This document shows, one piece after another, positions 23,741 through 34,642 of a stretch of DNA of 64,000 nucleotides. Under the pieces are notes generated by a model. That model did not search any database and had not been told where the DNA came from. It saw only the letters and a list, made by a program, of their open reading frames with translations. This DNA comes from Voacanga thouarsii (taxonomy: Eukaryota > Streptophyta > Magnoliopsida > Gentianales > Apocynaceae), in the NCBI GenBank assembly GCA_026120185.1, contig JANUWF010001491.1, positions 2,790,001 to 2,854,000 of the forward strand, given 5' to 3'. The translations under genes and the position numbers were made by a program. Within the stretch, counting starts at the first letter, position 1. Every line of letters starts with the position of its first letter.

Positions 23741-24600
23741 ATGCAGATAACCTAGATGTAAAAAGAGAGAAAATTAGCTTATTGTAAATGCACATGTAAT
23801 ATAAATAATCGGGTCTTTAATTAAACACATTGTTATTCCACTATTTCACTCAAACCAATATCCCCCACTATGGATTTGGGAAAGCCCGTTGGAAACTTTT
23901 TTAGTAGACCAGTATCCAAATTTCTCAAGAATGACCTTGGATTTACCGAAAAAGCCACCCTAAAGTTCAATGGCAGGTATCTAATACCAATTACATCATA
24001 TGTAATTACCATGTCATTGGGTGGTTAACATCTTTTAATCTTAAAGCTTTTAATATAACACAATCCTGCCTCTAATTTTCTTTGTACTTGAGTTAGTCCA
24101 ACCAGGATAAATAAATTAGTTAAACTCAACCAATTAATCAGGAATTTAAAATTCTATAGTTTGAACATGCCCAATATAAAGTAAGGATTAGGTTAGCCCA
24201 ACAATTTGCTCTCGAAAAAGGACTCTCGTTCTTACTATATTAATGGAAGGCATAAGGTTTAATTTTGATTGAGGGATTTGTGATATTTGTTTCTTAACAT
24301 AACATGCATAATATCATCTTATCCATACATTGCAAAATAATAACATGGTTTGGTTATGGACTTTACTATATTAATTTCCGTGAGCCACAAAGGAAATTAA
24401 TTTTGCCAATCCTAAGTGTTCATGCATGATTAGGAAGAAAACCTTAACGTCCTCCTTTTGGTCTTGATCGTCTTCTCTTGAACTTGTAATAAATTCTATT
24501 CTATCTACACTATGTAATCTAATTACATAAAACTATAATAAAGAAAAACCGAATTACATTTGAGGAGAGTTTAGATGAGAAGAGTAATTTACACCCCCAC

Positions 24601-24631
<31 letters not shown>

Positions 24632-24799
24632 CAGGACATGCAGGCCCTATTTAATTCAAAACCAAAATAAAAAAAAAAATGCATGAACAATTTAATTGGG
24701 TCCAATAGTCCATAACCAAACCACCATGCTAATTTTATGCTCAAAATAAAATTAAACATAGCAAATAATTCCAAAATCAATATTTTTGAATAATGGAAT

Positions 24800-25110
24800 A
24801 AATTCTAAAATTAATATTTTAGAAGGTATATTAATTCCAAAATCACTATTTTAGAAAATAGAATAAATTTTGAAATCATTATTTTAAAAAATATATTAAC
24901 TGCTCAAATAATATTTTAGGAATTCAAATAATATATAATCTAAAATTAATATTTTAGAAAATATATTAATTTCTAAAACCATATTTTAGTAATTAAAATA
25001 ATATATAATCTAAAATCATTATTTTAGAAAATATATTAATTGCTAAAATCATATTTTAGAAATTAAAATAATATATAATCTAAAATCATTATTTTAGAAA
25101 ATATATTATT
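24800..25110. repeat. 70-bp AT-rich tandem array in copia leader
   Basis: Clear 70-bp period: taaaat(t/c)a(t/a)t motifs start at 24941, 25011 and 25081, each followed by attttagaaaatatatta and ending ataatatataatc. The left part (24780-24940) holds more divergent half-units. Confidence 0.8.
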
Positions 25111-25334
25111 TTTCCAAAACCAAGAATTTTGGAAAATTAATATGTTAGTCCCAAAATATGAATTTCGGGAAAAACTGGGCATTAAGTGAAAGGAAAAAAA
25201 AAACCATGATCCATTCTACATAAGAAAACGAAACAAAAAGGAAAAGGAAAAAATTTTATAAAGAAAAGGAATTTGCATCCTAGGGAGGCTATATGTAAAA
25301 GCCTCCCAAGGATTGATTGCAATTAAAAAAGCCC

Positions 25335-25410
25335 ACCGAGCCGCAATTCACAAATTGCAGCCCGAGCGAGCTGTGGCTTGGGGATTTTGTGCCTCAAGTC
25401 GCAGCTTGGG
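25335..25410. repeat. GC-rich module in copia element II leader
   Basis: Short GC-rich island with self-complementary words (gccgcaattcac...aattgcagc, gagctgtggcttgg, gtcgcagcttggg). It occupies the same place relative to the PBS (about 520 bp) as comparable modules in other copia leaders here. Confidence 0.55.

Positions 25411-25412
<2 letters not shown>

Positions 25413-25459
<47 letters not shown>
25413..25459. repeat. (TA)n microsatellite
   Basis: Uninterrupted dinucleotide TA run of about 46 bp inside the leader of element II. Confidence 0.95.
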
Positions 25460-25460
<1 letters not shown>

Positions 25461-25917
25461 CCTTTTCTTCTTCGTCTTCCTAGAAACAATTTCTGGAGAA
25501 ACTTCAAGTCATCTGTGACAACATCAGAGAACAATTCTCTGTACATTCTAATCTTCTTTTTTTTTTTTTTTCCCATTTCTATGAACTCATTCAAAGAAAA
25601 CTTTTGTCTAGTAAAACAGAACAAAAAAAAAAAAAACATGTGTTTTTAGAAAAACAAACGACTGTTGTTTAGATGCAAACACAACCCGCCCAGAAAACTT
25701 TTTTTTTTCTCTGTACAAAACTTAACACCTTAATTATTGTTTAAAACTATTTCTATAACTTTTACAAAAACCATATACATTGCAACCATAACCTACAGAA
25801 TCATTTTTTGTTTTCTTTCACAAACTATCTATATTCTGAACAATTTCATAACCAGAAACAGAACAATGATGAAACTTATTTCATGGCCAAAATGCAACCC
25901 ATTCATGCATAAAAGAG

Positions 25918-25930
25918 GGCTTTGATACCA
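25918..25930 (-). promoter_or_regulatory. primer-binding site of copia element II
   Basis: On the minus strand TGGTATCAAAGCC, one change from the usual plant copia PBS complementary to initiator-Met tRNA. It sits one base from the 5' LTR end at 25932, as expected. Confidence 0.9.
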
Positions 25931-25931
25931 C

Positions 25932-26800
25932 TATTAGGAATTCTCCATGAAAAATCAAATTTACATAGTGGAAAAAATGAGGATTCCATACCGACGATCA
26001 TCATTTATGTATTAGCAGGTATTAAATGATACAAAAACGTATCTTTGAAATGCCTCTGTGAAACAAATTTTTTCTCTAATCAATTTGTTCTCTGAGGCAC
26101 AATTCAATAAACACAGGGAATGTCTTTACCTCCGTTCCATCAAAACACCACAATCCAAGTGTAGGATTGTCTCTAATAAAAATCTACACGAGAATGGTGC
26201 TCAAGAAAAATACCAAAATTTTTGTGCTTTTCTATGGCCAGCTTTTCTGTAACTTTCAGAAGAAGAAAAAGAATGATACAAAAGGAGTTCTGGGTTTTAT
26301 TTCCTTAAAATAACCTCCACTCATATGTGTAATTATATATAATCATAATCCCTCGTATATTTGGTAATCAAAATCCATTACATATAAGGATTCTTAACTA
26401 CTAATAAATATTATCATTGTAGTTAATTACAATGTAGCCCACAAATTATAAATAATTATAATTTGATCACAATTACTTCTTCTTTTCACAATCAACCTTG
26501 TAATGTTATCAAATAACATCTTGAGCACTCAATTCTCTATTGTATGTGACCTATTAGGTTTCATGGTCTATTCGTAGCAAAATATGAATTAATCTAAATG
26601 CCTTTAAGATTAACAATCCTTAACAGTTTTAGAATTAACGTATTAATTTTAAGAAGGATTAACTTATTAATTCTCTAATTAATTAATCCATATTCAGTAA
26701 TATATCATGACCACCCAAATGTCCAGAAAGTCAAGTGGCTTGACATGAACCTTTAAATAGTATACAACGGTGAAACTAACTCCTTTCCCTATATAATATC
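25932..26800 (-). mobile_element. LTR-A, 5' LTR of copia element II, truncated
   Basis: Homologous to 18098-18995. The LTR end reads TATTAGGAATTCTCC where the partner has TGTTAAGAATTCTCC, so the terminal CA of the LTR is mutated. Homology stops at 26800, exactly where LTR-G begins with TGATAGGGGC. About half of the LTR is missing. Differences from the 3' LTR are many, so the element is old. Confidence 0.85.
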
Positions 26801-28085
26801 TGATAGGGGCTAAATTAGTCATGTTTTTTTCTAGTTATTTGAGGTTCTTTTGTGGTATATTTTGTTCAATAACTAGTCATATTCCTTAATATTTGAGATT
26901 TTACCCTTGGAAAGCTATTTTGTTCATTATTTCAAATTTTTAGGATAAAATGAAACAAAAACGTCGCAAAACATAGGAGAGGCGGCACCGGCTAGGGCTC
27001 TAGAACTGGCGCCAGCCATGCATTGGATTGCATAAACTTCGAAGCGATGAAAAATTGTCAAAATAGAGTAGAACAGAGGGTAACCGGCGCCGGCTCCAAG
27101 AGTCAAGGCGGCGCCGGCTGCATTCTGGTCTTCATTATGCAAAATTCGGAGAAAAATTAGCGAACGAGTAGAGAAGTAGAATTCAACCAGCGTCGGCTCC
27201 GAGAGCCAAGGTGGCGCCGGCTGTGCCCTGAAGATAAGGCGGTGCTTGATTTTTTCTACGCGATTTTTGGTAATCTATAGAGTTTTAGTATCATCCAACT
27301 TCTACTCGACCAAGAACACTGTACCTTCGAGTTTAGGCACTTCCTAAGCCTATAAATAGATGAAAAACACATGGGAAAAGGGGAGAATTCATTGATTATC
27401 ATAGAAAACCACTTAACCAAATGAGGAATTCTTCAACTCAAGGAGGGTTGTGCAAGAAGATCTTCAAAGGAAGAAGAAGGAGGCTTGTCTATGAGTGCTT
27501 TCATTTAGTTTGTTTTCTTTTCCTTGGACAATGATATGTTAATTGTTTTATTGTAATTTGACATTATTTTAAATATTCATGATATTTAGAGTTTTTTGAT
27601 CTTTTGATTAATTAATTGTTATCCTTGTTATTTAATTACTTGTGCTTATTAAGAGATTGGTTGATTGTTTCTGTCCATTAACTTGTTGGGAAATGGGTTG
27701 ATGGTGGTTTCAATTTGATTGATTTCATATATGTTGTCTTTTAACTTGCTTGAGAAAAGGGTTAATTGCTAAGAACTGATATTTAAAGGTTAATTAATGT
27801 CTACCAGAGTATGGATTCATTGGTTAATTTCATGTTTTAAGTTTTCTAGAGTATGGAAATTTAATCAAGGATCAGGTTTAATGCATCTTTTAGGTAAAAC
27901 TGGTCGAGACAAAGTATGTGATGCTAAGTTACCTAGAAAATAGGGATTCATAGATTTGGAAAGAAGTGAGTCTACTTTAATTCTTCATGATATCAAGAGA
28001 ATAGTTGATTATGATAAAGGTTGGATACTTTAAGATCATGCTTGTCTGAACAATGGCTTAAGTTACATAATTCTACATCCTCGAG

Positions 28086-28087
<2 letters not shown>
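26801..28087 (+). mobile_element. LTR-G (gypsy-type LTR), plus orientation
   Basis: Starts TGATAGGGGCTAAA. Homologous in inverse orientation to 28194-31228 and to 60751-62146, the last of which has its polypurine tract. Landmarks are agttatttgaggtt (26835), tattccttaatatttgag (26889), ggcttgtctatgagtgc (27482) and atgatatcaagagaatag-type sequence near 27990. The right end is lost in the adjoining (AC)n/(AT)n tract. No coding sequence. Confidence 0.75.
26970..27240. repeat. GC-rich palindromic modules in LTR-G
   Basis: Three modules of about 50 bp spaced about 105 bp: near 26978-27020, 27084-27125 and 27184-27230. Each pairs two self-complementary cores (ggcaccggc, ggcgccagcc; cggcgccggc twice; ggcgccggct) around a 12-16 bp spacer. 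CGGCGCCGGC-type cores are near-perfect palindromes. Confidence 0.75.
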
Positions 28088-28135
<48 letters not shown>

Positions 28136-28160
28136 CACATACACACACACACACACACAC

Positions 28161-28193
<33 letters not shown>
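28088..28193. repeat. (AC)n-(AT)n compound microsatellite
   Basis: AC run 28088-28161, briefly interrupted near 28134-28140, followed by an AT run to 28193. It lies precisely at the junction of the two inverted LTR-G copies. Confidence 0.95.
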
Positions 28194-28195
<2 letters not shown>

Positions 28196-28564
28196 GTATG
28201 CTTATCGCAAGCATAGTATAAGAAATTAATGAGTATCGATCCTCAAAGAAATAAGTACACACAAATCACTTTTCATTTATTGTTTAACCAATTAAATAAA
28301 ATGATAAGATAATAAAAAAATAAAAATATATGTACAATTTAAGGATGTAGGGTATATGCAATTTAGACAACTATCCTAGAAAACATGATAATGAACCATT
28401 TAGCAACTATCTCAATTAATCATCATCTTGGCTTCATGAAGGAATATAAAGTAAAGTTCAATCATTTTTCAAGTCATGAATTCACTTATATAGACTCAAC
28501 TTCTTTTTCAATCCATGAAATCACTGTCTCTTAATTAACTTAGCAGATTTTCCAATCAAACAAA

Positions 28565-30280
28565 TGTTAGTGTTGTGCCCTAGAGGCAATCACTTGTACA
28601 TTGTATATAACACATTTTATTTTCATAAAAGGCATTATTTATCTTATAGTTTCTTTTGTTTACTTTAAGTAATATAACTATTTGATAGAGTTCATAGTAC
28701 AACACTGTGTTAAGGAAATCATGATAGAGATTATGATATGAGATTCCTACTATACTAGATGGTGTTAGTACTTAAATAGTCCCTAGTCATAGTATTAATG
28801 AGACAGGACATCATTAATGCGTTAAGACTAGCATGTGTTAGACTTCCTGATTTGATCAGGCGATGGTTCTCATAACCGTGAGTATTAAGATACTCAAAGT
28901 TAACACACGGATGCTTGATAATGGGACAAGTTCATTGGATGACCTAGCTTTGAGATAATCACATGGATAACTATTTAGTGCCAGTGATATAATCTCAATA
29001 TAGCAAACGTGCAAGTATCCTTAGACTTGAGATCTCCAAGGTACTTTGTTTGTTGAGCTTTGTACTTTAATTCCAATCTCCGGAGCTCGATCGAGACCTG
29101 CCTATGGGATAGATATTGGGCACATTGTGAGGTAAATGAAAGTAGTTGAGAGGGTCAATAAAGGATATACCATTCCTAATAGAAGGGACGAATATCTCAC
29201 GGCCACTTATAGCAATTACTGCTCGGAAAGTCCTTGGTCAAGGTGATTGTGTATTGGAAACAATTCCAATTGATACACATCTAGAGTAGTAGGTTCTTGG
29301 TACAAGTACTATTGTATTCGGTCCAGAATAAATTCTGGAGGGAGTTTGCAGTAATTCCGTACTCCAAGCTGAATGAGATATTGTATGGTGAAAGGAGTTA
29401 ATTGCACTGAAGTTTGTTATTGAAGGTTCATGTCAAGTCACTTGACTTCCTGGACTCTTGGGCGGTCATGATGTGTTGCTAGATACTGCTCATGATCTAG
29501 AAATATGGGTTTATTAATTGATGAATTAATAAACTAATCATAATTAGAATTAATAGGATTAATTCTAATTGACTATGGATTATTAATCTCAAAGACATTT
29601 GGATAAATTCATGTTCACTACCAATTGACTGGGAAACCTAATAGGTTACACACAATAGAGGATTATATACTCAAGATGTTATTTGATAACATAGTGGGGT
29701 TAATTGAGAGAAAGAAAAGATATTATGGATAAATTATAATTAGTTATAATTTGTGGTCCAATTTATAATTGTGAGAAATGATGTTTCCAATTACAATTAG
29801 AAAATTCTAATAGGATTAGAATTCTCAGTTTTAGGAAGAGAAATTTCTTGTGACATATTAACAAGACACACGAAACTCTAGCTGAAAAGAGACACACAAA
29901 AAACTAGCAACACTCGACCTTCTCTTCACTCTATCTCTCTCGATTGTCTTGAGAAATAACCCTAGCCGCCATCTTATTTTTGCTAGCACAGGAAAGTTTG
30001 GTGCTTGAGTATTCCTCTGTGTGAATTACTGTTAGAGATAATCACACACTGTGATTATAGTGGTTAGACGTTCAACCCACGTGGAGGTTGATCACAAGGA
30101 TTGCTAGATTGCGCCTCGACTTGAAGAAGAAATTTTGTTCTTCAGACGATCAAACAAAGGTAAAAAGTTGCTACCTTTATTATCTTTATGTCTTGTTTTC
30201 CACACATAGGTGGGTCCTGGGATGGTATCTTGTTTATTTTCTACTGTGTCGTATATGATACGAGCCTGAGATACCCAACA
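28565..30280 (+). mobile_element. solo LTR-A with target-site duplication
   Basis: Complete 1716-bp LTR, TGTTAGTGTTGTGCC to GATACCCAACA. It is flanked by the direct repeat ACAAA at 28560-28564 and 30281-30285. No internal sequence, PBS or polypurine tract is attached, so it is a solo LTR left by LTR-LTR recombination. The uninterrupted homologous site is visible at about 61190-61215. It is very similar to the LTR at 58178-59891. Confidence 0.93.
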
Positions 30281-30889
30281 ACAAATATAACCAAAAGATG
30301 CATTAAATACAATTCCTCATAAACATGAAATTAGTCAACAACCTTATACTCTATGCGAAATTAACTAGTCTTTGATTCCTTAGGTTCTTTTATCTTAACT
30401 TTGTTTCCCAAGTCTGTTAAGAAATAACAAATATGAAATCAATAAAATTAAATCAACTCCTAACATCATTTTCCAAGTCAATTAGAAGCAAATCTAACTT
30501 TATGAATTCTTTTATGATCACAAGTAATCAAATATCGAGAATGATAAAAATTTGACGAAATAGCTAAATTAATATAAAAATAATGGATCCCAAAATATTG
30601 TCAAATTATAATGAAAATATTAACTACACAATTGTTTAAGAAAAAGAAAACAAAGGTAAAAGAAAGCACTCATAGACAAGCCACCTTCTTCTCTTTTGAA
30701 GATTCTCAAGAACAATCCTCCATAATTTAATAAATTCTTCCTTTAATGAGTGATTTTCTGATTTGATCCTTGAATTCATCCTCTTGTCTTGTTTTTTTTT
30801 TAATTGTTTTAATAGCCTTTCAAGATGCTAAAATTCATCCTCTAAGAGTTCTATGCCAAGTAGAGATTGGAAATTACTAAATCCGCACG

Positions 30890-31060
30890 AAAATTAGAAA
30901 GCTCGACAACATGGACCAAGGCGGAGCCGATGATAGCTTGGAGGGTCACGGTTGGTGCTGACCGTGCTCTTTTTTTTTTTTTTTATGATGAAATCCCCTA
31001 TTTTTTGGATCGGGACCGAAGGCGGTTCCATAGGTACCAGCTGGTACCGGCCATGCTCGG
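30890..31060. repeat. GC-rich palindromic modules in LTR-G (minus copy)
   Basis: Two modules around an A/T-rich spacer: one at about 30915-30970 (caaggcggagccgatga, ggttggtgctgaccgtgc) and one at 31005-31060. The second contains GGTACCAGCTGGTACC (31033-31048), a 16-bp perfect palindrome. Position matches the modules at 26970-27240 although the sequence differs. Confidence 0.75.
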
Positions 31061-31228
31061 ACGACGACAATTTTGTCTTTTTTTCATCATTTTCTGCAAT
31101 AAAATTTGAAAATGACTTTCCAAGGGTAAAATATTAAATATTAAGGAATATGTCTAGATATTACAACAAATGTATCACAAAACAACCTCAAATAACTTGT
31201 AAAATATAGATGAATTTTGTCCCCATCA

Positions 31229-31632
31229 TTGTGCATATGCTCACTAACTGATGCCCTCTTAGCCATCCTAGTGTTCATCATTGCTCTAAGAGCCTCATGC
31301 CTTGCGGGCTGGCTCTTGTCAACAAATATGGTGCGCAACGATACATTGATGTCATATATAGTAGGCATGTTTTTGTGCTTAGACTACAAAACATTGGACA
31401 TGGAAGCCAACGTATACTATTGCGCCATTTCATTAGCTTTCCTCCATGCCTTCTCAGCCTCAAGATCTTGGTCTATGCAATCTTTCCCAACTTCAGGATA
31501 GGAGTCGGTCAGAACATACTTGTACTCTTCCACAGTGAGTACTATGTTCAAGTTTCTTTTCAAATCCACATGGTTAGGTCCAGTTAACTTATTCTCATTG
31601 AGAAGAATAGACAAGGGACTGAAACCAGACAT
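31229..31632 (-). pseudogene. copia element III gag, N-terminal part, truncated
   Basis: Gag start of the LTR-B-type copia element. The frame 31417-31632 starts at ATG with SPLSILLNENKLTGPNHVDL and RNLNIVLTVEEYKYVLT, typical of plant copia gag. The overlapping pieces 31278-31463 and 31141-31368 continue the domain in other frames (QPARHEALRAMMNTRMAKRASVSEH), so there are at least two frameshifts. It matches 7028-7445. Coding sequence is cut at 31228 by LTR-G, so pol is absent here. Confidence 0.85.
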
Positions 31633-32488
31633 TTTTATTGATTGGGAAAAAAATCATTCAAAAAAAAAAAAATACTTGTTTTGGAAAGACATAAAAATGC
31701 ACATTTAAAACATCATATTATTTCCATGATATGGTTAACCTATAAAAACCATTTTCAAAAATATGAAAATTTTGGCTCTTAGAAAAATTAACAGAGCTTT
31801 GTAGGAAGGTTAATAATTTTCTAAGTTAAGTGTATAACCTTTACAAATTAAACTTTCTTAATAGGTAATGATCCAAAAATAGTTCTATCGATAAAATGGT
31901 CACTACTCTCATCACCCATGGATAATCCAATATTAATGCCTCCAACGATAGGTTGGCCAACACCAACACATATCCTAAGCTTTAATTATAACTCCTCTGT
32001 TAGTTTTGGATGCTCATGAAAATCTATCATATAAAAGGTAAGCTTAGAATGACATAAGGAAATTTCACAATCTCTAACAGGAATCTGTGATAGAAGTCGG
32101 CCCCGTTGGGCCACTGGAACCCCTCTCCCATTTAATCTTTGACAAAAATAGGTTTTGGGGAAAACCGTTTTTTCAAAATTAATTAGTTTTTATTAAATTT
32201 AGTGAAAATCCAAAAATTCAACCATTATTCTCTATGTCAAGGATAAAACCCTTAAGAGAATAAACTATGAATTTTTATTTTACTACTTAAGTTAAAACCA
32301 TTTTCTAGGAACTAAATTTAAAATATTTAAATTTAAAATTATTTTCCATGTCAAAGAGAAAACCTTTTGGAAGAATTAACCTTGAATTTATTTTTAAATT
32401 ACTTAGTTACATTTTAAAAATGTTTTCCTTAATTGTTTTGCCTAGAGAAAAATTAATTTCTCAAAAACCTTTATACATTTTATCTCAA

Positions 32489-32489
<1 letters not shown>

Positions 32490-32547
<58 letters not shown>
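32490..32547. repeat. (AAT)n microsatellite
   Basis: About 19 AAT units without interruption in the leader of element III. Confidence 0.95.
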
Positions 32548-32549
<2 letters not shown>

Positions 32550-32879
32550 GTGACAGCTCCACAAATAAACTATTTACATGATATTCCTATTGTTTAATTC
32601 TTATGTGACCAAAGAATGGATTAAACATCATAATAATAATAAAATTAAAATGATCTTGCCTATTCCTAAGGTGGTTGTGCCTTTACTAACCATTTTTATG
32701 CAAAATTATTCAACACCATAAATAAACCATTGCAACAAATTAACCTTGTGTGATGTGGGCCCCAAAAGGAAAAAAATTACAAAGAAAATTATGAAAAAAA
32801 AAAATCTTCAGAAAACCTCGAATTGGAGCCCATAACCCGAACCCCTAGAAAACCGATCTACTTTCCCATCAAAACAGCA

Positions 32880-33060
32880 TAATCGGCAGCGACATGGGAG
32901 AAGCCAGTCATGGCTTCAGACTCCAAGAACTAGTTAACCAGCCACGGCTGTGATGAAGCCCGTCGTAGCTTTGAGAACACCAAACTAAAAAGCTGGCCGC
33001 GACCTTGATGAAGCCCGTCATGGCTAGAAGGCTAGCCGGCTGTGGATAGGCCCTGTCTAG
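32880..33060. repeat. GC-rich repeated module in copia element III leader
   Basis: Three variants of one unit: gagaagccagtcatggctt (32899), the unit around tgatgaagcccgtcgtagct (32952) and the unit around tgatgaagcccgtcatggct (33008). The latter two are preceded by ccacggc or ccgcgac. Words such as gccagtcatggc and agccacggct are self-complementary. Lies about 400 bp from the PBS. Confidence 0.7.
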
Positions 33061-33410
33061 GGTTCCATCTAATGTAGTTTTTCTAATCTCCTCCTACTTC
33101 TTCTTTAGGTTTTCTTCAGGGATCTTGTATGTTAATCTAGCACCATTTTTTTGTACAAAAAATCATAGATAAATTGAAATACATTTTCAAACGCCTATGC
33201 CTTTCAAAAGGAGGCATACATGAATTCTACGGAAAGCAGTAAATAAAAAATTACAGGTGTCATGGCTCCACGCACGATGCGTATACAAAATCTACCCAAA
33301 TCAAAAACCACGAGGGATCTATACAATCACAAAGATCATATTTTTTATTAGTAAAAGAACTACATTTTTCTGGTTATTAACACTAAGCATGCACTTAGAT
33401 TTTAACTATG

Positions 33411-33423
33411 GCTTTGATACCAC
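33411..33423 (-). promoter_or_regulatory. primer-binding site of copia element III
   Basis: Minus strand TGGTATCAAAGCC, identical to the PBS of element II, two bases from the LTR end at 33426. Confidence 0.9.
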
Positions 33424-33613
33424 TTGAAGGACCACGAGAAAATAAATTCCCAGTGCAATTGCAATTTGAAAAGATTTTCCAAAGCTAAAGTCAAAGAATA
33501 CTTATTTCTAGGGTGAGTTACTTGAATAATCGAAGTTGGATTCAAGCTTTATGGTGCTTTCTAAATTGCAATATCAACTTGTTCCGCAGATATACTAGCT
33601 AATCATCGGCTCA

Positions 33614-33813
33614 CACTACAAAAAAAATAGGCAAATACGACAGAGACAAAAACGAGGGTAAAAAAAACTGTCGTAATAGGTTACTTTATATGATGGTTCT
33701 GAAGCCGTCGTAATAAATAGACTTAATACGATGGTCTAATGCCAACCGTCGTATTTGGTTACCAAATACGACGGTTTACACAAATTGTCGTAATAGATAG
33801 ACCAAATACGACT
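33614..33813. repeat. CACTA left subterminal repeats
   Basis: About eight variants of a 12-14 bp word on either strand, such as aaatacgacggt, tgtcgtaatag and ccgtcgtatttgg. In this superfamily such words are transposase-binding sites. Confidence 0.85.
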
Positions 33814-34055
33814 GCTAAGTCCTAAATTAGTCATATTTTTCCTAGTTATTTGATGCTATTTTGTGATACATTTTGTTCAATAACTAGTTATATTCCTTCA
33901 TATTTGAGATTTTACCCTTGAAAAGGTCTTTTGTGCAATATTTCAAATTTTAGGGGCAAAATAAGACAAAAACGATGCAAAACAGAATAGAGGCAGCACC
34001 GAACACGTGCTGCTGGTACATATTTCGAGGCGATAAATGATCAGTGAAACAGAGC
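33814..34055 (+). mobile_element. LTR-G fragment inside the CACTA element
   Basis: Starts ctaaattagtcat, lacking the TGATAGGGG end, and matches 26809-27050 including tattccttcatatttgag. It contains ggcagcaccgaacacgtgctgctgg, with 7-bp perfect inverted arms (gcagcac/gtgctgc), at the place where other LTR-G copies have palindromic modules. Confidence 0.75.
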
Positions 34056-34599
34056 TAATATATGTTCATTGTTTTTAATTGACTTTTATCATTATTTATT
34101 TTATTAAATTATAACATTCTTAATTTTTAATGTAATTTTATAATTTCTAATTAAAGTAATTTAATATTTTCCTATAAAAATTGCATACAATAGCTTGTTG
34201 GTTTAAAGATATTCTTTCAATTTACATCACTTGCATTACTTATTTTCATATGTTTATAATTTTCTAATGATGATTGGAAAAAAGTTATACAGAAAATAGT
34301 AGAACATAGTAGAACTGAATTGCTTTTTCTTTGACCATATCCTACTTCATCCAATTCCAACTTTGCATAGCATTTGGTTCATTGGTCTTCTTCAATTTGT
34401 CTTCATCCATTTCACCTTTGCATAGCATCTAAATTTAAAAAAAAATACTAAAATTTCTTACAAAATTTAGTAAGCTATAATAAAATATAAAAAATATAAC
34501 CAAACTAATTTAATACTAAATGTATTAATATTGACTAATCTAAACAAAATCAAATTGTATAATAAATTTCATAAATCACATGCATTACATAATAAGTGA

Positions 34600-34642
<43 letters not shown>

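Larger units (their letters stand above)
23741..25931 (-). other. copia element II 5' leader
   Basis: About 2.2 kb non-coding. The gag-proximal 700 bp match the leaders of elements I and IV. Beyond it are an A-run, a 70-bp tandem repeat array, a GC-rich module, a (TA)n tract and finally the primer-binding site. Short open frames at 25317-25649 and 25737-25925 come from simple sequence and leader. Confidence 0.75.
28194..31228 (-). mobile_element. LTR-G, minus orientation, interrupted by a solo LTR
   Basis: Reverse complement starts TGATGGGGAC at 31228 and runs down to the microsatellite at 28193. Removing the solo LTR at 28565-30280 and one target copy leaves about 1.3 kb. Sequence order matches 26801-28087 inverted and 60751-62146 in the same direction. 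The outer end abuts copia gag sequence at 31229 without a gap. Confidence 0.75.
31633..33410 (-). other. copia element III 5' leader
   Basis: Non-coding leader of about 1.8 kb homologous to 7446-9290. Contains repeated blocks with (c/t)atgtcaa(g/a)gataaaa(c/t)cctt (32225, 32345), an (AAT)n tract, and a GC-rich module at 32880-33050. Ends in a good PBS. The 32348-32581 open frame is poly-Asn from the AAT repeat. Confidence 0.75.

Noticed and set aside
24800..25110. CRISPR-like array of regularly spaced repeats
   Set aside because: The 70-bp units are contiguous AT-rich tandem repeats without unique spacers, in a plant retroelement leader.
25317..25649. Open frames with Ile-Tyr repeats on both strands
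   Set aside because: Produced by the (TA)n tract in the leader of copia element II.
28021..28262. Open frames with His-Thr or Val-Cys repeats
   Set aside because: They are translations of the (AC)n/(AT)n microsatellite, with no domain and no conservation.
26801..31228. A single DNA transposon with 1.3-kb terminal inverted repeats
   Set aside because: The homologue at 60751-62146 has a polypurine tract directly at the same end, which identifies it as an LTR; the two flanks here also belong to different elements and no target duplication is seen.
32348..32581. Poly-asparagine open frame
   Set aside because: Translation of an (AAT)n microsatellite within a retroelement leader.
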